Part shown: positions 24,742 through 32,972 of the stretch, one piece after another | How the letters are laid out: each line of letters opens with the position of its first letter | Numbering within the stretch: the stretch's first letter is position 1 | Source of the DNA: Burkholderiales bacterium | GTDB taxonomy: Bacteria > Pseudomonadota > Gammaproteobacteria > Burkholderiales > Burkholderiaceae_C | Length of the DNA stretch: 64,000 bases | Assembly (NCBI GenBank): GCA_947474755.1 | Contig: CANJJE010000001.1 | Span: 248,001-312,000 of the forward strand | Direction: 5' to 3' | Position numbers and translations under genes: made by a program | Notes under the pieces: generated by a model | The model's database searches: none | Seen by the model: only the letters and a program-made list of their open reading frames with translations | What the model was told of the DNA's origin: nothing

Positions 24742-25164
24742 ATGTTCACCTACGTTTGTCTCGGTACCAACGACCTGCCGCGTGCGGTCGCGTTCTACGA
24801 CCCGGTGATGGCGGCCCTTGGCCAGCAGCGTTGCGACACCAGCAGCGAACCCGACTGGGACGGTTGGGTCGGCTGGGGCACCTACATCGACGAGGGGCAC
24901 ATCGAGGTGGCGCTGTGGTTGTGCGAGCCGTTCAACGGCCAGCTTGCTGGCGTCGGGAATGGAACGATGGTCGCGTTCGCTGCCGGGTCATGGGAACAGG
25001 TGCAGGCGTTCCACCAAGAGGCCTTGGCCCACGGCGGAACCTCCGAAGGTGAACCAGGCTTGCGCGTTCACTACGGGCCCGACTTCTATGCAGCCTATGT
25101 GCGCGATCCGGATGGCCACAAGCTGGCCGCGGTGTGTCGCGGCGCCCGATCGCCGGTGGCCTGA
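24742..25164 (+). CDS. VOC (glyoxalase/bleomycin-resistance fold) family protein
   Basis: A 140-residue single-domain VOC protein: VCLGTNDLPRAVAFYDPVMA at the start, FYAAYVRDPDGHKLAAVCRG at the end. Metal-binding positions of the fold are partly conserved, but the substrate is unknown. The start ATG 24742 is decided by a perfect AGGAGG at 24730-24735. It may be cotranscribed with the decarboxylase. The gene ends before the nested inverted repeat at 25253. Confidence 0.85.
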   Translation: MFTYVCLGTNDLPRAVAFYDPVMAALGQQRCDTSSEPDWDGWVGWGTYIDEGHIEVALWLCEPFNGQLAGVGNGTMVAFAAGSWEQVQAFHQEALAHGGTSEGEPGLRVHYGPDFYAAYVRDPDGHKLAAVCRGARSPVA

Positions 25165-25252
25165 CCGAGTCCCAAATCCTTGAGGTCAGCGCTCCGACAA
25201 TCACCGAAGTGTTCGGGGTTTGAGGGCTGAGCATGCGACAGCGCTGCTGGCC

Positions 25253-25379
25253 GCCGAGGGCGTGGGGTGACCGGCGTAGCGAAATAGAGGGGGAGGGCCG
25301 GATGGGTCTTGCCGGAAACGCTCGGATCGTGATCCGGCCCGGAGGACATGAGCGGAGCCGGTCACCCCACGCCCTCGGC
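25253..25379. repeat. 127-bp nested inverted repeat between convergent genes
   Basis: Two perfectly complementary 23-nt arms, 25253-25275 and 25357-25379, begin GCCGAGGGCG and end CGCCCTCGGC. Inside is a second perfect pair, GGGCCGGAT (25295-25303) with ATCCGGCCC (25332-25340). An overlapping palindrome GGATC-GT-GATCC (25324-25335) competes with it. No T-run and no credible ORF. The element fills the gap between the convergent VOC and dxs genes. It could be a bidirectional transcription barrier, a dispersed intergenic repeat or a miniature transposon remnant; no clear target duplication is seen. Confidence 0.75.
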
Positions 25380-25423
25380 AGCTGCGCAAGACCGAGACTG
25401 CTTGAGCGGGAGGGGTCAGGCTG

Positions 25424-27328
25424 TCACTGATGCACAGCCGGCCGTACCAGCGCCGGGCGGCCACCGAAGCGTTTCAGGATCGATTGCTCAATGCCGGCTG
25501 AATCGAGCCCGCAACGTGACATCAGCACCGCTGGGTCGCCGTGTTCGATGAACTCGTCGGGGAGGCCCAGCACCAGCACCGGCAACGCGATGCCAGCCTG
25601 TTGCAGCGCTTCGAGCACGGCCGAGCCTGCGCCGCCCATCGTGCAGCCGTCTTCGACCGTGACCAGCGCATCGTGGGTGCGCGCCAACTCGGCGACCAGT
25701 GCGACATCGAGCGGCTTGGCGAAGCGCATGTTCGCCACCGTGGCGTCGAGGCGCTCGGCGGCGTCCAGCGCGGCGTAGAGCAGGGTGCCGAACGCGAGGA
25801 TGGCGATGCGCTTGCCGTGGCCTCCCATGTTCTGCACTGCTTCACGTCGAATCTCGCCTTTGCCCAGAGGAATCGCCGTCATTGCGGACTGCACCTCGAT
25901 GCCGACGCCCTTGCCGCGCGGGTAGCGCACGGCGGTGGGGTGATCTTGCAGGAAGGCGGTGTACAGCAGTTGCCGGCACTCGTTCTCGTCGGCGGGTGTC
26001 ATCACGCTCATGTTCGGGATGCAGCGCAGGTAGGCGATGTCGTAGTTGCCTGCGTGCGTGGCGCCATCGGCACCCACCAAGCCCGCGCGGTCGAGCGCGA
26101 ACACGACCGGCAGGTTCTGGATGGCCACGTCGTGGATCAACTGGTCGTAGCCACGCTGCAGGAAGGTCGAGTAGATCGCGACCACCGGCTTCAGGCCTTC
26201 GCAGGCCAACCCCGCGGCGAAGGTCACCGCGTGCTGCTCGGCGATGCCGACATCGTGGTACCGGTTCGGGAAACGGCGCTCGAACTCGACCATGCCCGAG
26301 CCTTCGCGCATTGCCGGCGTGATGCCGACCAGCCGCTCATCCTGCGCGGCCATGTCGCACAGCCAGCTGCCGAACACCTGGGTGAAGGTCGGCTTGCCCG
26401 GCGCAGCGGCCTTGATGCCCACGGCCGGGTCGAACTTGCCCGGCCCGTGGTAGTTGATCGGGTCGTTCTCGGCCAGCTTGTAGCCCTGGCCCTTCTTGGT
26501 GACGACGTGCAGGAACTGCGGGCCCTTCAGCTGGCGAAGGTTCTCCAGCGTGGGGATCAGCGCCTCCAGGTCGTGGCCATCGATCGGGCCGACATAGTTG
26601 AAACCGAACTCCTCGAAGATCGTGCCTGGCACGACCATGCCCTTGGCATGCGACTCGAAGCGACGCGCCAGTTCCAGCAGCGGTGGCGCGTTCTTCAGCA
26701 CCGACTTCGCGGTGTCGCGCGCATTGGCATAGAAGCGCCCGCTCATCAGTCGCGCCAGGTAGCGGTTCAGCGCGCCCACGGGCGGCGAGATCGACATGTC
26801 GTTGTCGTTGAGGATCACCAGCACGTCGGCACCGGCCACACCGGCGTTGTTCAGTGCTTCGAAGGCCATGCCGGCGCTCATCGCGCCATCGCCGATCACC
26901 GCGATCGACTTGCGGTGCTCCCCCTTCAGCGCCGCACCGACCGCCATGCCCAGCGCCGCCGAGATCGAGGTACTGCTGTGTGCGGTACCGAAGGTGTCGT
27001 ACTCGCTTTCGTCGCGTCGGGGAAAGCCGCTGATGCCACCAAGCTGGCGCAGCGAGCCCATGCGGTCGCGGCGCCCGGTCAGGATCTTGTGCGGATAGGT
27101 CTGGTGACCGACGTCCCAGACGATGCGGTCGTTCGGCGTGTTGAACACGTGGTGCAGCGCGACCGTCAGTTCCACCGTGCCGAGGTTCGACGACAGGTGA
27201 CCACCCGTCTGAGACACGCTGTGCAGAAGGTAATCGCGCAATTCGCCAGCCAGTGCGTGCAGCTCGCTGCGCGAGAGCCGCCGCACATCGGCGGGAGATT
27301 CGATCGAATGGAGCAATGCTTTTTTCAT
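25424..27328 (-). CDS. dxs: 1-deoxy-D-xylulose-5-phosphate synthase
   Basis: Condenses pyruvate and glyceraldehyde 3-phosphate to DXP with thiamine diphosphate, the entry step of the MEP isoprenoid pathway (also a thiamine and pyridoxal precursor). 634 aa, normal length. The ThDP-binding motif [18 protein letters not shown], the N-terminal GGHLSSNLG block, [17 protein letters not shown] and the C-terminal transketolase domain are visible. The ATG at 27328 lies 2 nt after the ispA stop codon, so dxs is the third gene of xseB-ispA-dxs. A longer open frame upstream overlaps ispA and is not used. Confidence 0.97.
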   Translation of the reverse strand: MKKALLHSIESPADVRRLSRSELHALAGELRDYLLHSVSQTGGHLSSNLGTVELTVALHHVFNTPNDRIVWDVGHQTYPHKILTGRRDRMGSLRQLGGISGFPRRDESEYDTFGTAHSSTSISAALGMAVGAALKGEHRKSIAVIGDGAMSAGMAFEALNNAGVAGADVLVILNDNDMSISPPVGALNRYLARLMSGRFYANARDTAKSVLKNAPPLLELARRFESHAKGMVVPGTIFEEFGFNYVGPIDGHDLEALIPTLENLRQLKGPQFLHVVTKKGQGYKLAENDPINYHGPGKFDPAVGIKAAAPGKPTFTQVFGSWLCDMAAQDERLVGITPAMREGSGMVEFERRFPNRYHDVGIAEQHAVTFAAGLACEGLKPVVAIYSTFLQRGYDQLIHDVAIQNLPVVFALDRAGLVGADGATHAGNYDIAYLRCIPNMSVMTPADENECRQLLYTAFLQDHPTAVRYPRGKGVGIEVQSAMTAIPLGKGEIRREAVQNMGGHGKRIAILAFGTLLYAALDAAERLDATVANMRFAKPLDVALVAELARTHDALVTVEDGCTMGGAGSAVLEALQQAGIALPVLVLGLPDEFIEHGDPAVLMSRCGLDSAGIEQSILKRFGGRPALVRPAVHQ

Positions 27329-27330
27329 CG

Positions 27331-28236
27331 TCAACGGTCCCGTTCCACCACCTTGTCGGCCAACAGGCCCAGCCACACCGTGTCGCGCAGAGCCGAGCGC
27401 GCCAGTGCAGATTGCGCCTGATCGCGCAGTTCAAACGCATGCCGCCGCGCCGCGTCCAGCCCCATCAGGCTGACGTAGGTCGGCTTGTTCGCATCGATGT
27501 CCTTGCCGGCCGTCTTGCCGAGCTTGCCCGATTCCTGGGTCACGTCGAGCACGTCGTCGATGACCTGAAAAGCCAGACCAATCGAATCGCCGTAGACCTC
27601 AAGCGCAGACCAGGCTGCGGCATCGATCTCCCCGCACGCCGCGCCCATCATCACGCTGGCACGCAGCAGGGCGCCGGTCTTGCGGTGGTGCATGTCACGC
27701 AGGCTGCGTTCGTCAAGCGGGCGTCCGACGCTCGCGAGGTCGATGGCCTGGCCACCGGCCATGCCGGCATGGCCGGCCGCACGCGCCAGCAGGCCGCAGA
27801 GTCTGGCTTGCAGCGCGGGCGGCAATACATGGTCAGGGTTCGCCTGGACTTCGGGTGTCAGCACCTCAAAGGCCAGCGCCTGCATGGCATCGCCGGCCAG
27901 CATCGCGGGTGCTTCGCCGAACTGCACATGCACCGTCGGCTTGCCACGACGCAGCACGTCGTTGTCCATGCAGGGCATGTCGTCATGGACCAGCGAATAG
28001 GCATGGATCAGCTCGACGGCGCAGGCCGCACGCAGCGCTGCCATGCGGCGGCCACCGACCGCATGCGCTGCGGCCAGCGCCAGCAGCGGTCGCAGGCGCT
28101 TGCCGCCGTCGAGCACTGCATAGCGCATCGCCATGCCGAGGCCAGCCGGTGCGTCGGCGGGCACCCACAGGTCCAGGCATTCTTCAACCTCGACCAATTG
28201 GTCGTGTGCCCAGGCGTCGAATTCGGCAATGTTCAT
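27331..28236 (-). CDS. ispA: Farnesyl diphosphate synthase (short-chain polyprenyl synthase)
   Basis: Builds geranyl/farnesyl diphosphate from IPP and DMAPP. 301 aa. The first aspartate-rich motif is [10 protein letters not shown] with GKRLRPLL upstream. The second lies around [12 protein letters not shown], with [14 protein letters not shown] at the expected place. The residues before the first DDxxxxD suit C15 products. The start ATG overlaps the xseB stop codon (ATGA) and the gene is followed immediately by dxs, the standard proteobacterial order. Confidence 0.95.
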   Translation of the reverse strand: MNIAEFDAWAHDQLVEVEECLDLWVPADAPAGLGMAMRYAVLDGGKRLRPLLALAAAHAVGGRRMAALRAACAVELIHAYSLVHDDMPCMDNDVLRRGKPTVHVQFGEAPAMLAGDAMQALAFEVLTPEVQANPDHVLPPALQARLCGLLARAAGHAGMAGGQAIDLASVGRPLDERSLRDMHHRKTGALLRASVMMGAACGEIDAAAWSALEVYGDSIGLAFQVIDDVLDVTQESGKLGKTAGKDIDANKPTYVSLMGLDAARRHAFELRDQAQSALARSALRDTVWLGLLADKVVERDR

Positions 28237-28523
28237 GTCGGGTTCCAGGGCTTGAGCTGGCCGTCTTCGAGCACCTTGACCTGCTGCTCGACCGCTTCTA
28301 GGCGGTTGCGGCAGAAATTCAGTAACGCAGCACCCCGCCGATAAGAGTCGAGCAGCCGGTCCAGAGGCAGTTGTCCGGCCTCCATCGCGCTGACCAGCCG
28401 CTCGAGTTCGGATAGCGCCGACTCATAACTTTCCGGCAGCGGCTCAGGCACAGTCGTGGGCAACGGTGCCGAAGCGGCGGCAGCGGGCGTGGGTGTCGCC
28501 GAGGTGGATGAAGTCTTTACCAT
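28233..28523 (-). CDS. xseB: Exodeoxyribonuclease VII small subunit
   Basis: Small subunit of exonuclease VII, which degrades single-stranded DNA together with XseA (not in the window). 96 aa. The conserved core is [20 protein letters not shown], then [20 protein letters not shown], forming the paired helices that hold XseA. The first about 30 residues are an Ala/Pro/Thr-rich extension ([18 protein letters not shown]). Start ATG 28523 is used; a longer frame would enter the promoter region. A TACAAT at 28550-28545 on the minus strand may be its -10 box. Confidence 0.9.
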   Translation of the reverse strand: MVKTSSTSATPTPAAAASAPLPTTVPEPLPESYESALSELERLVSAMEAGQLPLDRLLDSYRRGAALLNFCRNRLEAVEQQVKVLEDGQLKPWNPT

Positions 28524-28683
28524 GAACAATTGAAATGCGCAGTCATTGTAGTCAGCGCTCCTTGGCGTTGGCGGCGCCCTAAAATGAGGGTTGACCAGCG
28601 TTTCCGAGGGGATTCGCTGAAGCGGCGGCGCCACCGGCAGTGATGCCGTAGTGCCCACTGTCTACCAGGAGAACCTCCCGGCC

Positions 28684-29928
28684 ATGTCCGAACTGTTTGT
28701 CGCGCGCGGCGCGCTGGTGCCCGACGCGAGACACCCTGTGCGACCTCGCGATGCGCACAACGCACTGCCCTTGGCCGCCTCGGCCTATTTCGACCAAGCA
28801 CTGTTCCAGCGCGAGGCCGACACCCTGTTTCGCCACGGCCCGCGGTACCTTGGACACGAACTGTCGGTCCCCCAACCCGGCGACTACTACACGCTGCCGC
28901 AGGAGGGGGATGGCCGCGTGCTGGTCCGTACTCCGAACAGCGTCGAGCTGATCTCCAATGTGTGTCGCCATCGGCAAGCGCTGATCCTGCATGGTCGCGG
29001 CAACACCCGCAGCAACATCGTCTGCCCGCTGCACCGCTGGACCTATGACCTGAAGGGCCAGTTGATCGGCGCGCCGCATTTCGCCGAGTCGCCGTGCCTG
29101 CACCTCAACAACTACAAGACACGAACCTGGAACGGCCTGGTCTTCGAGGACAACGGCCTCGACATCGCCGCGGACCTGGCCGCACTCGGCCCGCGGGCCG
29201 ACCTCGACTTCACCGGCCATGTGCTCGACCGTGTGCATGTGCATGAGTGCAACTACAACTGGAAGACATTCATCGAGGTCTACCTCGAGGACTACCACGT
29301 CGGGCCGTTCCACCCCGGCCTCGGCAACTTCGTGACCACAGACGACCTGCGCTGGGAAATGGGCTCGAACTATTCGGTGCAGACCGTGGGCGTAGCCACC
29401 GCTGCGGGCGAGGCGCTGGGCAAGCCCGGCTCCAGTGTCTACAGCCGCTGGCATGACGAGGTGCTGCGCTATCAGCAGGACCACCACGACGGTCGCCCAC
29501 CCAAGCATGGCGCGATCTGGCTCACCTACTACCCTGGCGTGATGGTCGAGTGGTATCCCAACGTGCTGGTGGTGTCGACGCTGTATCCGCGCGGCCCGCG
29601 CCATACAACCAACGTCGTCGAGTTCTATTACCCCGAAGAGATAGCCGCGTTCGAGCGCGAGTACATGGACACCCAACAGGCGGCCTACCTGGAAACCTGC
29701 GTCGAGGACGACGAGATCGCGATGCGCATGGACCAGGGCCGCGCGGCGCTGTGGCAGCGCGGCGACCATGAGTCCGGCCCTTACCAGAGCCCGATGGAAG
29801 ACGGCATGGAGCAGTTCCACGCCTGGTACCGACGTGCCATGGGTGCCGCGCTGACCTCGGGCAGCGACACGCCTCCCATGGGGGCGCAGCGCGCGCTGAA
29901 TTCGGTGGTGGTCAACGTCGCGTCATGA
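28684..29928 (+). CDS. Rieske non-heme iron oxygenase, alpha-subunit type
   Basis: A 414-residue aromatic-ring-hydroxylating-dioxygenase-like protein. The Rieske [2Fe-2S] ligands are visible as C94-R-H96 and C114-P-L-H117. The mononuclear iron site is in NWKTFIEVYLEDYHVGPFH (D-x2-H-x4-H). The substrate is not predictable; no beta subunit or ferredoxin/reductase gene is adjacent. Members of this single-component type act on choline/carnitine-like, amine or aromatic substrates. ATG 28684 has AGGAG 12 nt upstream, a long spacing; a GTG at 28651 is the alternative. Its stop overlaps the sulfurtransferase start (ATGA), so the two are coupled. Confidence 0.9.
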   Translation: MSELFVARGALVPDARHPVRPRDAHNALPLAASAYFDQALFQREADTLFRHGPRYLGHELSVPQPGDYYTLPQEGDGRVLVRTPNSVELISNVCRHRQALILHGRGNTRSNIVCPLHRWTYDLKGQLIGAPHFAESPCLHLNNYKTRTWNGLVFEDNGLDIAADLAALGPRADLDFTGHVLDRVHVHECNYNWKTFIEVYLEDYHVGPFHPGLGNFVTTDDLRWEMGSNYSVQTVGVATAAGEALGKPGSSVYSRWHDEVLRYQQDHHDGRPPKHGAIWLTYYPGVMVEWYPNVLVVSTLYPRGPRHTTNVVEFYYPEEIAAFEREYMDTQQAAYLETCVEDDEIAMRMDQGRAALWQRGDHESGPYQSPMEDGMEQFHAWYRRAMGAALTSGSDTPPMGAQRALNSVVVNVAS

Positions 29929-30806
29929 GCGGCGAGTCGATGCCTGCTGAGTCCGGCGTCAGCACGCTGTTCAGCGCGCGGGCGTTGCAGGCGCTGATCG
30001 CAAGCGGCCCGCCTCTCGTCGTTCTCGACGCCAGTTTCGACCTGACCGACGCTGCTGCGGGCGAGCGAGCCTACCTGGACGCGCACCTGCCTGGCGCGCT
30101 GTACGTTCATCTCGATCGCGATCTGTGCGGCGCAAAGACGGGGCGCAACGGTCGTCACCCGCTGCCTGAACGTGCCGCGTTCGCCGCCACCGCCGGCCGG
30201 CTCGGCATCACGTCAATGACGCAGGTCGTCGTCTACGACCGCCAAGGCTCGATGTTTGCGGCCAGGGTGTGGTGGATGCTGCGCTGGCTGGGCCACGCCC
30301 CCGTCGCCGTGCTCGACGGCGGGCTGGCCGCATGGCAGTCGGCTGGCGGTGCCGTCGACAATGACAGGGTCCTCGCGAAGGCCCAGCCGGCCTATCCGAT
30401 CACCGCCGAACCATCGCCCCTGGTACGAACCGTCGACGCAGACACGCTGCAAAGCCAGCTCGGGCGCATTGCATTGATCGATGCGAGGGCGCCAGAGCGC
30501 TTTCGCGGCGAGGTCGAGCCGCTCGATACGCAGGCGGGGCACATCCCGGGCGCACGCAACCGCTTCTTCAGGGACAACCTCGGTGCCGACGGACGCTTCA
30601 AGTCGGCTGATGCGCTTCGAGCCGAACTGCTGCCGTTGACCGACGCGCGGCCTGCAACCGAGGTGGTCCATCAGTGTGGATCGGGTGTCACTGCCTGCCA
30701 TAACCTGCTGGCGATGGCGGTGGCCGGGATCGATGGGTCGGCGCTGTATGCTGGTTCATGGAGCGAATGGTCGTCCGATCCCTCGCGCCCCATCGCCCGG
30801 GGCTGA
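29925..30806 (+). CDS. Sulfurtransferase, thiosulfate/3-mercaptopyruvate type
   Basis: Two-domain rhodanese of 293 aa. The N-terminal inactive domain starts near residue 20 (PLVVLDASFDL). The C-terminal active domain has catalytic C251 in HQCGSGVTACHN. CGSGVTAC resembles 3-mercaptopyruvate sulfurtransferases more than CRKGV-type thiosulfate rhodaneses, which favours MST activity (inference). The start ATG overlaps the stop of the Rieske gene (ATGA), so the pair is expected to be translated together. A universal stress protein follows 32 nt later. Confidence 0.9.
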   Translation: MSGESMPAESGVSTLFSARALQALIASGPPLVVLDASFDLTDAAAGERAYLDAHLPGALYVHLDRDLCGAKTGRNGRHPLPERAAFAATAGRLGITSMTQVVVYDRQGSMFAARVWWMLRWLGHAPVAVLDGGLAAWQSAGGAVDNDRVLAKAQPAYPITAEPSPLVRTVDADTLQSQLGRIALIDARAPERFRGEVEPLDTQAGHIPGARNRFFRDNLGADGRFKSADALRAELLPLTDARPATEVVHQCGSGVTACHNLLAMAVAGIDGSALYAGSWSEWSSDPSRPIARG

Positions 30807-30838
30807 GCGTCCCCGCCCCTTGTTGCACGGAGCCCATC

Positions 30839-31273
30839 ATGTACAAGCGCATCCTGGTCCCGACCGACGGTTCAGACCTCACCGCCAAGGCGGTCGAGAC
30901 CGCCATCACGCTGGCCAAGGCGCTGGGTGGCCAACTCGTGACGCTGTCCGTCAAGGACTCGTTCCCCTATGGCGCTATTTCCGAGATGCAGCCGATTCCG
31001 CCGCAGGAGTTTTTCGATGCGCAGGACCGCATCAGCGCGAGTCGCGTCCAGCAGGTCCAGCAGGCCTGCGCCGTTGCGGGCCTTGCCTGCGAGGCGCACA
31101 CGGTCGACGCCGAACAGCCCTGGCAGGCGATCATCGATCTGGCCAAATCCTCAGCGTGCGACCTGGTGGTGATGGCTTCGCACGGACGACGCGGCCTGTC
31201 GGCCTTGCTTCTCGGCAGCGAGACGCAGAAAGTGCTGACCCACAGCGCCGTGCCCGTGCTGGTGGTGCGCTGA
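30839..31273 (+). CDS. Universal stress protein, UspA family
   Basis: A 144-residue single-domain USP: KRILVPTDGSDLTAKAVE at the N-terminus and the nucleotide-loop motif ASHGRRGLSALLLGSETQKV near the C-terminus, suggesting an ATP-binding member. The start ATG 30839 has GGAG 6 nt upstream. It lies 32 nt after the sulfurtransferase and probably belongs to the same transcript. The cellular role (stress survival, respiration control) cannot be fixed from sequence. Confidence 0.92.
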   Translation: MYKRILVPTDGSDLTAKAVETAITLAKALGGQLVTLSVKDSFPYGAISEMQPIPPQEFFDAQDRISASRVQQVQQACAVAGLACEAHTVDAEQPWQAIIDLAKSSACDLVVMASHGRRGLSALLLGSETQKVLTHSAVPVLVVR

Positions 31274-31372
31274 CACCTGGCGCACTGAGCAGGGGGCCGG
31301 AGCGGCTCGGCGTGTCGGGCGCGAACCCGCTGCGAGGGTCGGCTCGTCACAGTTATCCCCGACAATGATTTG

Positions 31373-32926
31373 ATGGAACCGACTCTGGCAGCACGCCCTG
31401 CTTCGTTTGACACAGTCGGCACTCGCTGGCGCGGACTGCTGGCCGCCATCGACATGGGGTCGAACAGTTTTCGTCTCGAGCTGGGCCAACTCGACGGTGC
31501 ACGCTATCGCCGTGTCGATTACCTGAAGGAAACCGTGCGGCTGGGCGCCGGGCTCGATGAAAGCGGCTTGCTGACCGAGGAGGCGATGCTGCGAGGGCTC
31601 GCCTGTCTGGCGCGCTTCGCCAATCGGCTCGAGGGTGTCGCTCCATGGCAGGTGCGGGCGGTGGCCACGCAGACCCTGCGCGAAGCGCGCAACCGCAACG
31701 CCTTCCTTGCGCGCGCCGAAACCGTTCTCGGTCACCCCATCGAAGTGATTTCCGGTCGGGAAGAAGCGCGGCTGATCTACGCTGGCGTGGCGCGGCTGCA
31801 GCCGTCGACGCAACCGCGGCTGGTCATCGACATTGGCGGGCGCTCGACGGAGATGATCCTCGGCCATGGCCGCAAACCAGTGAATGCCGAATCGTTCCAG
31901 GTCGGCAGCGTCAGCCTGTCGATGAAGTTTTTCGGCAATGGTCGCTATACCGAGGCCGCCTTCCGGGCCGCGCAGGTGGCTGCCGGTGCTGAACTCGAAG
32001 AAGCGCTGCAGCCGTTTGCGCCAGATCACTGGGTCGAGGCTCTCGGTTCGTCGGGCACGGTCGGCGCGGTGTCACAACTGCTGCAGGCCAATCGTGTGAC
32101 CGATGGCCGCATCACGCCTGGCGGCTTGCGCTGGCTGATGGAGCAGTGCATCGCCGCTGGCCGCGTCGAGCGCCTTGCGCTGGCCGGCCTGAAAGAGGAT
32201 CGCCGCGCCATCATCGCGGGCGGTTTGTCCATCTTGTACACGCTCGCCACGCATTTCGGCATCGATGCGTTGCTTCCCGCGCGTGGCGCGCTGCGTCAGG
32301 GTGTGATCTTCGATCTCGATGAGCGGCTGAACGCCAGCCAGCAGTTGAACGACGGCGAAGACATGCGCGACAGCTCGGTGCGCGAGTTGCAGCGTCGCTT
32401 TCTGGTCGATGAACTGCAAGCCCTGCGTGTCGCACAGGTCGCCGGGCAGCTGTATCACCATGCCCAGCCCGATGCCAGCCGCGATTCCCAGCGCGAACTG
32501 CAATGGGCATGTGCGCTGCACGAGATCGGCATGATGGTGTCTCACCACGACCACCATCGCCACAGTGCCTACATGCTGGGCCATGTCGATGCGCCCGGGT
32601 TCTCGCAGTCGCAGCAGCGACGGCTGGGCGAACTGGTGCTGGCGCAGCGCGGTGGCCTGCGCAAGGTCGAAGCCAGTCTGGCGCAGCCCGATTTCGCCTG
32701 GCAGGCGTTGTGTCTGCGGCTGGCCATCATCAAATGCCATGCGCGAGGTACGGTAGACAAGCATGCGATGGCACTTCGGCGTAGCGGCTCGGTGGCCGAG
32801 CTCAGCTGGCAGCCAGGCTGGCCGGAGAACCACCCGCGCACCCATTACCTGCTGACCGAAGAGGCCTTGGCCTGGCAGCGCAGCGGGCCGCTGCAACTCG
32901 AACTGCCGCGCACGGCAGGTTACTAG
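31373..32926 (+). CDS. ppx: Exopolyphosphatase, Ppx/GppA family
   Basis: Removes terminal phosphates from polyphosphate (Ppx) or hydrolyses pppGpp (GppA). 517 aa. ASKHA-type phosphatase domain with AAIDMGSNSFRLELGQ near residue 25, the RAVATQTLREARN block, and VIDIGGRSTEMILGHG near 155. A C-terminal HD-like helical domain follows (HEIGMMVSHHDHHRHSAYML), as in the long Ppx form. ATG 31373 is preferred; a TTG directly before it would add one residue. The gene after it starts within 47 nt and may be cotranscribed. No ppk or phoU gene is in the window. Confidence 0.92.
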   Translation: MEPTLAARPASFDTVGTRWRGLLAAIDMGSNSFRLELGQLDGARYRRVDYLKETVRLGAGLDESGLLTEEAMLRGLACLARFANRLEGVAPWQVRAVATQTLREARNRNAFLARAETVLGHPIEVISGREEARLIYAGVARLQPSTQPRLVIDIGGRSTEMILGHGRKPVNAESFQVGSVSLSMKFFGNGRYTEAAFRAAQVAAGAELEEALQPFAPDHWVEALGSSGTVGAVSQLLQANRVTDGRITPGGLRWLMEQCIAAGRVERLALAGLKEDRRAIIAGGLSILYTLATHFGIDALLPARGALRQGVIFDLDERLNASQQLNDGEDMRDSSVRELQRRFLVDELQALRVAQVAGQLYHHAQPDASRDSQRELQWACALHEIGMMVSHHDHHRHSAYMLGHVDAPGFSQSQQRRLGELVLAQRGGLRKVEASLAQPDFAWQALCLRLAIIKCHARGTVDKHAMALRRSGSVAELSWQPGWPENHPRTHYLLTEEALAWQRSGPLQLELPRTAGY

Positions 32927-32972
32927 CCTGGTGGACCGGTCAGCGCAGCCGTCCCATCGAAGGAGTTTGCGC

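Noticed and set aside
22306-24900. Long minus-strand frame opposite the decarboxylase gene
   Set aside because: Composition is typical of antisense artefact (Asp/His/Gln/Val/Arg-rich); no family resemblance and no ribosome-binding site.
25295-25340. Reading the inner palindrome as a simple Rho-independent terminator of dxs or the VOC gene
   Set aside because: No T-run follows on either strand, and the outer 23-bp arms go beyond a terminator.
25541-27421. Long plus-strand frame opposite dxs
   Set aside because: Antisense shadow of dxs with low-complexity composition.
28337-28344. GCCGATAA, a sigma-28 -10-like word
   Set aside because: Lies inside xseB on the opposite strand without a -35 partner; chance match.
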